Source: Metridium senile (Eukaryota > Cnidaria > Anthozoa > Actiniaria > Metridiidae). Taken from it: a stretch of 64,000 nucleotides of DNA. The notes below the pieces were generated by a model. It was not told the DNA's origin, did not search any database, and saw only the letters and a list, made by a program, of their open reading frames with translations. The translations under genes and the position numbers were made by a program. Positions within the stretch are counted from its first letter, which is position 1. Each line of letters starts with the position of its first letter. The DNA is taken from assembly GCA_949775045.1 (NCBI GenBank), contig OX459104.1:12075655-12139654 (forward strand), given 5' to 3'. Positions 41,779 to 48,515 of this stretch are shown piece by piece.

Positions 41779-43482
41779 TTTATCAGAATGCTCTAATATT
41801 CTCAGACATTGCTCACAGGGTCTAGGCGAAAATTTTGTGCCGAAAACCCCGATCTTTTTAACCCATTTTCAGATCACCCTATAGGGCAAATTGCATTCTG
41901 GGTAGGATTTTGTAGTTTTTTTCTAAATAAAATCTTGCGCATTTATCAGAATGCTCTAATATTCTCAGACATTGCTCACAGGGTCTAGGCGAAAATTTTG
42001 TGCCGAAAACCCCGATCTTTTTAACCCATTTACAGATCACCCTATAGGGCATATTGCATTCTGGGTAGGATTTTGTAGTTTTTTCTAAATAAAATCTTGC
42101 GCATTTATCAGAATGCTCTAATATTCTCAGACATTGCTCACAGGGTCTAGGCGAAAATTTTGTGCCGAAAATCCCGATCTTTTTAACCCATTTTGAGATC
42201 ACCCTATAGGGCAAATTGCATTCTGGGTAGGATTTTGTAGTTTTTTCTAAATAAAATCTTGCGCATTTATCAGAATGCTCTAATATTCTCAGACATTGCT
42301 CACAGGGTCCAGTCGAAAATTTTGTGCCGAGAACCCCGATCTTTTTAACCCATTTTCAGATCACCGTATAGGGCATATTGCATTCTGGGTAGGATTTTGT
42401 AGTTTTTTCTAAATAAAATCTTGAGCATTTATCAGAATGCTCTAATATTCTCAGACATTGCTCACAGGGTCTAGGCGAAAAGTTTGTGCCGAAAACCCCG
42501 ATCTTTTTAACCCATTTTCAGATCACCCTATAGGGCAAATTGCATTCTGGGTAGGATTTTGTAGTTTTTTTCTAAATAAAATGTTGCGCATTTATCAGAA
42601 TGCTCTAATATTCTCAGACATTGCTCACAGGGTCTAGGCGAAAATTTTGTGCCGAAAACCCCGATCTTTTTAACCCATTTTCAGATCACCGTATAGGGCA
42701 TATTGCATTCTGGGTAGGATTTTGTAGTTTTTTCTAAATAAAATCTTGCGCATTTATCAGAATGCTCTAATATTCTCAGACATTGCTCACAGGTTCTAGG
42801 CGAAAATTTTCTGCCGAAAACCACGATCTTTTTAACCCATTTTCAGATCACCCTATAGGGCATATTGCATTCTGGGTAGGATTTTATAGTTTTTTCTAAA
42901 TAAAATCTTGCGCATTTATCAGAATGCTCTAATATTCTCAGACATTGCTCACAGGGTGTAGGCGAAAATTTTGTGCCGAAAACTCCGATCTTTTTAACCC
43001 ATTTTGAGATCACCCTATAGGGCATATTGCATTCTGGGTAGGATTTTGTAGTTTTTTCTAAATAAAATCTTGCGCATTTATCAGAATGCTCTAATATTCT
43101 CAGACATTGCTCACAGGGTCTAGGCGAAAATTTTGTGCCAAAAACCCCGATCTTTTTAACCCATTTTGAGATCACCCTATAGGGCATATTGCATTCTGGG
43201 TAGGATTTTGTAGTTTTTTCTAAATAAAATCTTGCGCATTTATCAGAATGCTCTAATATTCTCAGACATTGCTCACAGGGTCTAGGCGAAAATTTTGTGC
43301 CGAAAACCCCGATCTTTTTAACCATTTTCAGATCACCGTATAGGGCATATTGCATTCTGGGTAGGATTTTGTAGTTTTTTCTAAATAAAATCTTGAGCAT
43401 TTATCAGAATGCTCTAATATTCTCAGACATTGCTCACAGGGTCTAGGCGAAAATTTTGTGCCGAAAACCCCGATCTTTTTAA

Positions 43483-44496
43483 GGATATACAGGACACTAT
43501 CGGGACGTTTTTTTAAAAGGCTCTTAACGCGTTTACTTTACATTAATTTCCCTACAAAGTATACATTTCCTGAAAGCTTAAATGATAAAGATTACATATT
43601 TAGTTGAAGTTTTAAATAAAATTTATTAGTTTTGGAGAAATCGGGCATATAGTTAGAGAGTGTTGTCTTAGCGCGAGATGTTTATTTGCAGAAGTGTTAA
43701 TGTGAACGGATCAAATTTTTTGACCTTATTATTGTACATAGATTGATCTATCAAAGTGTTCCTGCGATTTGTGTTTTGGCGCTTCGTTATTTTTTTATTG
43801 ATTTTTTAAGTTCAACCTACATATTTTTCAGTGCATTCTTTAGTAAATGGCTAATATCTGACGTAAGAAAACGAAAAAGAACAAACGCAGGCACACTTTG
43901 AAACTTGAGATATGTTTGAGTCATCATGACGATTTTCGCGTTAATTGGTCGGAAAATCTCTGCAAATAAACCTTGTAAATTTGTACATTTTATCAAATTC
44001 TACTACTGAGAAATTTGTAGTTTTGTTTTAATAGGATTAAAAGATTATTTATTCGATGTTGACAAGTTTAGGCTTTGTATGTCAATATGCGTCACGTAAG
44101 AAATGTGATCCTTGACTGATCGTAACATGACTAAGACGATCTAGAACTCTAAAAACTCTTAGAACTAGTAGAATGATGAATTATCAAAATAAATATCAAA
44201 AACTTTGTATGTTGTTGCAGTTTAGTTTGGTTTTAGCTTACTTTGTTCAGTTTGTTTTCGCTGTAACAACATGATACCATGTGGTCGTGACCTCTAAGAT
44301 AACAAATTTTGACAGCTCCTGTCAATATTCCAACGCATTCATTAGACTATCAAAAGTGCTTTTTTATTTATATCTTCTTTGCAAAAAATATTTTTGAACT
44401 CAATTTTTTATAAGGTTGTGGATTTCAATCTGTTGTTTGATTTAGTTTGTTTTTGAAAAAACGTGTACTTTGAGGTGAATTGTGTCCTGTATATCC
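43483..44496. mobile_element. Non-autonomous TTAA-target DNA transposon, 1,014 bp
   Basis: The element starts GGATATACAGGACAC and ends GTGTCCTGTATATCC, a perfect 15-bp terminal inverted repeat. TTAA lies directly outside each end (43479-43482 and 44497-44500), and removing the element plus one TTAA restores an ordinary monomer, so the insertion boundaries are exact. TTAA duplication is typical of the piggyBac and Kolobok superfamilies; the GG start is unlike the usual CC start of piggyBac, so the superfamily is left open. The interior is AT-rich with no open frame over about 60 codons and no recognisable transposase, so it must be mobilised in trans. The intact ends and clean target duplication suggest a fairly recent insertion. 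Confidence 0.93.
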
Positions 44497-44799
44497 TTAA
44501 CCCATTTACAGATCACCCTATAGGGCATATTGCATTCTGGGTAGGATTTTGTAGTTTTTTCTAAATAAAATCTTGCGCATTTATCAGAATGCTCTAATAT
44601 TCTCAGACATTGCTCACAGGGTCTAGGCGAAAATTTTGTGCCGAAAACCCCGATCTTTTTAACCCATTTTCAGATCACCCTATAGGGCAAATTGCATTCT
44701 GGGTAGGATTTTGTAGTTTTTTTCTAAATAAAATCTTGCGCATTTATCAGAATGCTCTAATATTCTCAAACATTGCTCACAGGGTCTAGGCGAAAATTT
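44497..44799 (+). repeat. Satellite remnant between the TTAA element and the island
   Basis: The array resumes at 44497 with TTAACCC, exactly the phase at which it was interrupted at 43482. It continues for just under two monomers to 44799, where it breaks inside GCGAAAATTT and passes into AATAAGGGTCTGCG. The last monomer has TCTCAAACATT instead of the usual TCTCAGACATT, a base change shared with the monomer preceding the other composite copies in the array. Confidence 0.97.
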
Positions 44800-44863
44800 A
44801 ATAAGGGTCTGCGAATAGCGCTGCGCGCCCATGACGTCACATAAATTGCTCCCCATGGCGAGG
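44800..44863 (+). repeat. Boundary copy of the composite segment (array/island junction)
   Basis: The same 64-bp segment begins at the same satellite breakpoint (GCGAAAATTT, after TCTCAAACATT) but is followed by TCGGACATTCAAACC and unrelated island DNA instead of TTTATCAG. The first base past AT at 44801-44802 is the outer end of a terminal-inverted-repeat transposon. This copy is therefore the likely template for copies 1-9, which join its inner edge back to satellite. Confidence 0.95.
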
Positions 44864-44907
44864 TCGGACATTCAAACCGGAACTAGTATACTTTTACAAT
44901 AATTTAT

Positions 44908-45144
44908 ATGGAAACTTCAAGTAGTTTCGGTCGTAGTAAAATAGTTATTTTAACTGAAAAAGACAACGTTCCTGGCTCAAAATTTACCAATAATGCAGAC
45001 GAATACACTGTTGATCAACTTAGGCGGTGGCTCAAGTGTAGAGGCCTAAAACAGAGCGGTAAGCTGGGTGAATTGCTCACACCTGCCAAGGGTTGTTTAG
45101 CCTGCTGTAAAAGGCTAAAACTGACAAAGATCAACTACCAGTAA
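44908..45144 (+). pseudogene. SAP-domain reading frame, truncated (78 codons)
   Basis: The ATG at 44908 lies about 105 bp inside the transposon end. Residues 33-67 read like a SAP motif (helix-extended-helix DNA-binding fold): Y33-T-V-D-Q-L38, R40-W41-L42, C44-R45-G46-L47, S50-G51-K52 and E55-L56-L57. SAP modules of this W-L-x-x-R-G-L-x-x-S-G-K type begin many uncharacterised aquatic-invertebrate proteins that continue into nuclease domains such as YqaJ, often mobile-element encoded. Here the frame stops at 45144 and no nuclease continuation is visible in the next 770 bp, so it is probably a decayed remnant of the accessory protein of an autonomous relative. The SAP call is moderate; the link to a YqaJ-type protein is inference. 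Confidence 0.55.
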
Positions 45145-45910
45145 ATGGAAGTTTATTTCGGGGGCAATCAGTGCTTGTACCGCCTGAGAAAGGATAGAGA
45201 GTATTCCCTTCACATGATATTCCAAATCTATTCAACTATGTACGAATAGCAAACAAAAGTCTGCGTACAGGAGTCTTTGAATCGCTTTGCCGTACTTCGT
45301 CGAAATGATAAATAATTTTTAGTTCTTCAAACTCAGTCCGAAACAAATATCTCTTTTTCACGTTTTCTTATTGTATACAATACTATTAAAAATGTAATTA
45401 ATGTCATCGAAGTCCTTATATTAAGTGCGTGACCAGTTTACAGTCGTGTACGATCGAGTTGAACAAAATTCTAAGTGTACCGAAATGAGTCGTTTGCCTA
45501 CTATGTACAGACTCATAGAATTACTCTGAATCAGTTTAACATAGCTTACGATAATCGCTTACTCCATCTGAAAAAGTATATCGTATCTTCTTTACTGAAA
45601 TAATACAGAATCACGGTGAAAATCTAAATAAAAAGTCCGTGTACGGGTGACTTATGAATAGCCACTGCGGAAAAAAAACGTTTTCCCCCTCTGCTTGCAG
45701 CTTTTTAAGTGCCTGATGAAGCTTCTAGGGATACCTGGAATAACTATTCCACGTTCCCCTAACAGTAGCGTTTGGTTGTGACCATTTTAAAGTCATAATA
45801 TTGAAAAAAGTTGTCGATTTGGTTGCTAAACACATACTTTGCTTTGTAATATGTCACTGTGTTTGTCCGACCCATGCGGGGGGTCCTAAGCCGATTAAAT
45901 CTATTTTTAG
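45145..45910. other. Interior of element A, no gene seen
   Basis: AT-rich DNA with frequent stops in all frames. The short open frame at 45801-45983 crosses the junction of the two elements and continues into the inverted arm, so it is not taken as coding. The last 70 bp before 45930 resemble, in inverse, the first 75 bp of element A (the shared pieces are the 19-bp block and a GTCGGACA block). Confidence 0.7.
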
Positions 45911-45927
45911 TATGGGCGCGCAGCACT

Positions 45928-46062
45928 ATTATTGCAAGATTCCGTGTTGTGGACCCCCAGCCGAGTTGCACGATTATATATAACAGGCTCTGATTGGCTG
46001 CTACGCCAGCTCATTCTTACATAGTATTACTCTCTGATTGGCTCAAAAGCTCGTACTCGCAT
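45928..46062 (+). repeat. Element B, left inverted arm
   Basis: From ATTATTGCAAGATTCCG to CTCGTACTCGCAT. It pairs with 46784-46913 with few mismatches (GTGTTGTGG against GTGTTCTGG, CTCAAAAGC against CTCGAAAGC) and one 6-bp insertion near 46024. The arm contains CGATTATATATAACAGG and two TGATTGGCT boxes. Confidence 0.9.
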
Positions 46063-46110
46063 GCGCAGTAGAGGCTAGTGTCATGATCGAGCAAAACAAG
46101 ATGGCCGCTC
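45971..46110 (+). promoter_or_regulatory. Promoter-like cluster in the left arm of element B
   Basis: In order: TATATATAAC at about 45976, inverted CCAAT boxes (TGATTGGCT) at 45991 and 46035, GCATGCGCA at 46059-46067, similar to the NRF1 core, and AAGATGGCCGC at about 46098-46108, which matches the YY1-type initiator that often overlaps a start codon. The combination is typical of animal core promoters and precedes the small frame starting at 46101. Activity is inferred only from motifs. Confidence 0.4.
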
Positions 46111-46292
46111 AAAGGCGGCGAAAAGTTGTCTCTTCTAAAATGGCTTGGAAATGCCAAAAAACCGCAGTAAATGCACTAAAACTTACTTATGGAAGTAACA
46201 AATTTATCAGAGCCCCTGTATGGGTTGATAGCTCTCAAGTTTATCGTCGACTTATCGCGGAAATATTGAATTCTACTACTCGATGTAGATGA
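46101..46292 (+). CDS. Hypothetical 63-residue frame inside element B
   Basis: An ATG in good context (AACAAGATGGCCGC) opens a 63-codon basic frame (MAAQRRRKV near the start) ending TAG-free until TGA at 46290-46292. It is not recognised. The start lies just inside the left inverted arm, behind a promoter-like cluster, which is where a transposon gene would start; it may be the first exon or remnant of such a gene. An ATG further upstream (46038) would lie within the arm itself and is less likely. It could equally be chance. Confidence 0.25.
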   Translation: MAAQRRRKVVSSKMAWKCQKTAVNALKLTYGSNKFIRAPVWVDSSQVYRRLIAEILNSTTRCR

Positions 46293-46783
46293 ACTTCGCT
46301 CGCGTCTCAAAGTGTTCGATGTCACGTCGAAAATCGTCAAATATAAGGACTGACATGGATATATAAGCTTCATACTTCAATTCGTTAAAAGAACAATTAT
46401 TGATTGATGTAAAACATATCAAAATACATCTGAAAAATATTTATAATATTTTTCAAACGAGGCATTTGAATTCACGACACGTGGCGGTAAACAATTTTTA
46501 CTTGAAAAGCGTTTCGTGCATAATCATATCTATCGAGTCATCTATCGATTGTAGTAAGTGAAATACATTTTAAACTGATTAAATGTCATTATTATGTTTG
46601 TGTTTGGTGAGTTCTTTTATTTCTATCAATCATACTGGCTAATGTTGGCCGAAGAACATATTTTCATGTTATTATTTACAATAATAATAATATGATGATG
46701 ATAATGATGGTATTAGTGATGTTGATGGGAATGTTGTAGGTGTAGTGACGATGGTGATAATATTGATAATAATAGGTACTAAT
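46293..46783. other. Interior of element B, no gene seen; simple-repeat-rich end
   Basis: AT-rich sequence without a credible frame. From about 46679 to 46783 it is an impure ATG/AAT trinucleotide tract (ATAATAATAATATGATGATG and degraded copies) abutting the right arm. Open frames on the minus strand here are low-complexity Ile/Tyr runs from that tract. Confidence 0.7.
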
Positions 46784-46913
46784 GATGCGAGTACGAGCTT
46801 TCGAGCCAATCAGAGAGTATGTAAGAATGAGCTGGCGTAGCAGCCAATCAGAGCCTGTTATATATAATCGTGCAACTCGGCTGGGGGTCCAGAACACGGA
46901 ATCTTGCAATAAT
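46784..46913 (-). repeat. Element B, right inverted arm
   Basis: Inverse of 45928-46062, from ATGCGAGTACGAGC to CTTGCAATAAT, followed directly by TCGCAGACCCTT and AT. Because this arm keeps the full outer end whereas the left arm has lost it at the A/B junction, the left end of B was probably truncated when the two elements became joined. Confidence 0.9.
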
Positions 46914-46956
46914 TCGCAGACCCTTATTACGGGTTAAAAAAGGGGCTGCACGCAGG

Positions 46957-47232
46957 CTAAATGCCGCTTGCAATCCTCGTTTTTTCTTCGGTACACCTTT
47001 GTTCACATTCTGTAGTTGAGCTTTGTTGTTTTAGAGTTTTTATAAGTTTGATTATAATTCGCTTTTGAATACATAGTTTAAGTTTCACGATAGGCATTTT
47101 CATAGTCAGTTTGACGATAGATTCGCGGCGTGTCTCTAAATCTTCTTTCCGAAAACGCTCGACATCTTTTAGTGTGGCTATACCGCGAATGGTGTGTGGA
47201 TTTGCAAGCGATTTGAGTGTATTTAAAGACAT
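46957..47232 (-). CDS. Hypothetical 91-residue frame, possible first exon
   Basis: The minus-strand ATG is at 47230-47232 and the stop is near 46957. The product is charged, rich in Lys, Arg and Glu in its first half (FRKEDLETRRE around residues 27-37), with no domain I recognise. It starts only 39 bp from a plus-strand ATG in the opposite direction, and CpG-containing DNA lies just beyond, so a shared promoter is possible. The C-terminal part (KTLKQQSSTTE) is low in complexity and may be read-through of an intron. Treat as unproven. Confidence 0.25.
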   Translation of the reverse strand: MSLNTLKSLANPHTIRGIATLKDVERFRKEDLETRRESIVKLTMKMPIVKLKLCIQKRIIIKLIKTLKQQSSTTECEQRCTEEKTRIASGI

Positions 47233-47271
47233 TGATTACTAAAACACTGTACTGTCAAAGTTAGAAACAAA

Positions 47272-47352
47272 ATGGCTGCCGAAATTGAAGTAACTCAGAA
47301 CTTCGAAGATACTGCGCGTGCGCGTCTTTTTGGCGACGACGACGAAAAATAA
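47272..47352 (+). CDS. Very short frame opposite the 91-residue frame
   Basis: ATG at 47272 in the context AACAAAATGGCTGCCG opens 26 codons ending in an acidic GDDDEK tail and TAA at 47350-47352. AAAATGGCTGCCG is a YY1-type motif, and GCGCGTGCGC at about 47313 is one base from an NRF1 core. It could be the 5' coding exon of a gene fragment captured here, or only a promoter with a chance ATG. No continuation is evident downstream. Confidence 0.2.
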   Translation: MAAEIEVTQNFEDTARARLFGDDDEK

Positions 47353-47463
47353 AAATAACAATGCCGAATCCTAAACTCGGTGATTCCACAGGAATCCCGA
47401 GTAATAATAATTGAGAATGAAGACAAACGCGAGGATACAACGTTTTGACATCATCTAGATGTC

Positions 47464-47635
47464 ATTATCAAGTAGTTTAATTCAAGAATGTATAAAGTAC
47501 GTATTTATAGGTACGCAAATGAATAAATTACAATTGTAAAGAATACAAAAACATTAATAACAATAGAAGGAAAATACAAAGAATAAATTATACAAATAAT
47601 TTCGCTCTGATCGAGTCAGATTGAACGTTCAGGCT
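47464..47635 (+). repeat. Foldback element, left arm
   Basis: 172 bp from ATTATCAAGTAG to GAACGTTCAGGCT, AT-rich, with no gene. Pairs with 47758-47929. Confidence 0.95.
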
Positions 47636-47757
47636 AGGTGATTTGTCCCTAATATATAACATTTTATAAATTAAGCAATCCATTTTAGATGAACACTTCT
47701 TTAAAATAGTGAAGCATTCAGCCGGGACAGCTGTTGTAAAATTGTTATATATCACCA

Positions 47758-47929
47758 AGCCTGAACGTTCAATCTGACTCGATCAGAGCGAAATTATTTG
47801 TATAATTTATTCTTTGTATTTTCCTTCTATTGTTATTAATGTTTTTGTATTCTTTACAATTGTAATTTATTCATTTGCGTACCTATAAATACGTACTTTA
47901 TACATTCTTGAATTAAATTACTTGATAAT
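47758..47929 (-). repeat. Foldback element, right arm
   Basis: 172 bp, from AGCCTGAACGTTC to CTTGATAAT, inverse of 47464-47635. It is interrupted at its outer edge by the nested MITE, beyond which the inverted match resumes with ATGACATC. Confidence 0.95.
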
Positions 47930-48094
47930 AGAGTGGTAAAGTGTGACGTCAGTTGCCATGGATTCCGGCTCCAAACAGTATTTTTTCAGCACACATTTCT
48001 ATAGAGGAACAAAAGAAATACGGTTGATCGACTTTAGTTTGGAACAAGTTGCCTTGACAACTGACAATAGGTGACGTATTCACTTCAGTACTCT
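47930..48094. mobile_element. 165-bp MITE nested in the foldback right arm
   Basis: The segment from AGAGTGGTAAAGTG to CAGTACTCT is missing from the matching position of the left arm, which reads GATGTC|ATTATC, so the pre-insertion site is known. AT is duplicated on both sides (47928-47929 and 48095-48096). The ends are imperfect inverses (AGAGTGGTAAAGTG against AGAGTACTGAAGTG), each followed by a TGACGT- or TACGTCA-like block. There is no coding capacity. It inserted after the foldback element did. Confidence 0.88.
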
Positions 48095-48159
48095 ATGACA
48101 TCTAGATGATGTCGAAACGAAACTTCATTCTCAATTTTATAACAAAGTCTAAACTTACA

Positions 48160-48161
48160 AC

Positions 48162-48247
<86 letters not shown>

Positions 48248-48515
48248 TAATAATAATTTACAATTTATATAGCCCTATTGACAATAACAGATCAATAGGA
48301 CTTTACATATAACTACTCTCACACTCACTACCTCTACATTAACCATTTTAACACATAACACTCCTCACATGTTGATTGTTACTGATGGAGAAAAACCAAA
48401 GTACCTGGAGAAAAACATTTGTAGCAATTAAGAGAGAGAACAACACATCAAACAAACTCAACTCATATGATCTGTGCCAGAGCTAGGACTCGAACCTGGA
48501 CCACATTGGTGGTAT
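48160..48515 (-). mobile_element. tRNA-derived SINE, 5'-truncated, with ATT-repeat tail
   Basis: Read on the minus strand it holds GGTTCGAGTCC (complement of 48487-48497), a match to the RNA polymerase III B box. It is followed by a unique body with CTCCAGGTACTTTGGTTTTT near 48400, then AATAGGGCTATATAAATTG, and it ends in a long ATT repeat. B box, body and simple-repeat tail in this order are characteristic of tRNA-type SINEs. No convincing A box lies upstream, so the 5' part is probably lost. The CCAGGTACT-GGTTTT-CTCC core resembles conserved central domains of metazoan SINEs, but I cannot name the family. Confidence 0.65.
48162..48257 (+). repeat. (AAT)n microsatellite
   Basis: About 32 trinucleotide units, pure except for an AAC near 48244. 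On the minus strand it forms the ATT tail that follows the SINE body. Confidence 0.98.

Larger units (their letters stand above)
1..43482 (+). repeat. 162-bp satellite array, left block (about 268 monomers)
   Basis: Head-to-tail tandem array. Successive copies of the landmark TGCTCACAGG begin at 1, 164, 326 and 488, giving steps of 163, 162 and 162 bp. Each monomer carries in order GTCTAGGCGAAAATTTTGTG, an AACCCCGATC block, TTTTTAACCC, CCCTATAGGG, CATATTGC or CAAATTGC, a T6 or T7 run, CTAAATAAAATC and TATCAGAATGCTC. Neighbouring copies differ at a small set of recurring sites (GGGTCT/GGTTCT/GGGTCC, CCCTATAGGG/CCGTATAGGG, TCAGATC/ACAGATC/TGAGATC, TTGCGCATT/TTGAGCATT, T6/T7). The array holds no gene. 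The 163-bp step comes from the extra T. The block ends at a TTAA used as a transposon target at 43479-43482. Function is unknown; a centromeric or heterochromatic location is plausible but not shown. Confidence 0.99.
44803..46925. mobile_element. Composite of two abutting terminal-inverted-repeat transposons
   Basis: The outer ends are AAGGGTCTGCGAAT (from 44803) and ATTCGCAGACCCTT (to 46925), perfect inverses, with AT outside both (44801-44802 and 46926-46927). Inside are two parts meeting near 45930. Part A (44803-45930) has AATAGCGCTGCGCGCCCAT at 44814-44832, matched with one mismatch in inverse at 45912-45930. Part B (about 45928-46913) has inverted arms of about 130 bp. The meeting point looks like two related elements joined head to head after loss of their last few bases. 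A 2-bp AT duplication with such ends recalls the ISL2EU group, but this assignment is inference. Confidence 0.75.
47411..48134. mobile_element. Foldback element with long near-perfect inverted arms
   Basis: The outer ends are TTGAGAATGAAG (47411-47422) and CTTCATTCTCAA (48123-48134). Next comes a 17-bp inverse pair, GACATCATCTAGATGTC at 47447-47463 and its inverse at 48097-48113. Then come arms 47464-47635 and 47758-47929, 172 bp each, with one mismatch noticed by eye (AGTAGTTT against AGTAATTT). The pairing extends further inward after a 10-nt gap (TATATAACA blocks), leaving a loop of only about 60 bp. The left arm also has about 15 extra bases between the end and the 17-bp block. There is no coding capacity. 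The right arm is split by a MITE at 47930-48094. No target duplication was identified. Confidence 0.9.

Noticed and set aside
4283..43400. Many minus-strand open frames with a repeating Cys-rich 54-residue unit, looking like a tandem-repeat protein family
   Set aside because: They follow exactly from a 162-bp period divisible by three and stop wherever a T7 run or small indel shifts the frame. Starts are the same internal ATG in each monomer, with no promoter or gene structure.
45801..45983. 60-codon Cys-rich frame
   Set aside because: It crosses the junction of two transposons and ends inside an inverted arm; the opposite strand is equally open at 45759-45971.
48106..48312. 68-codon frame with a long polyisoleucine run
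   Set aside because: It is the translated AAT microsatellite and SINE tail.
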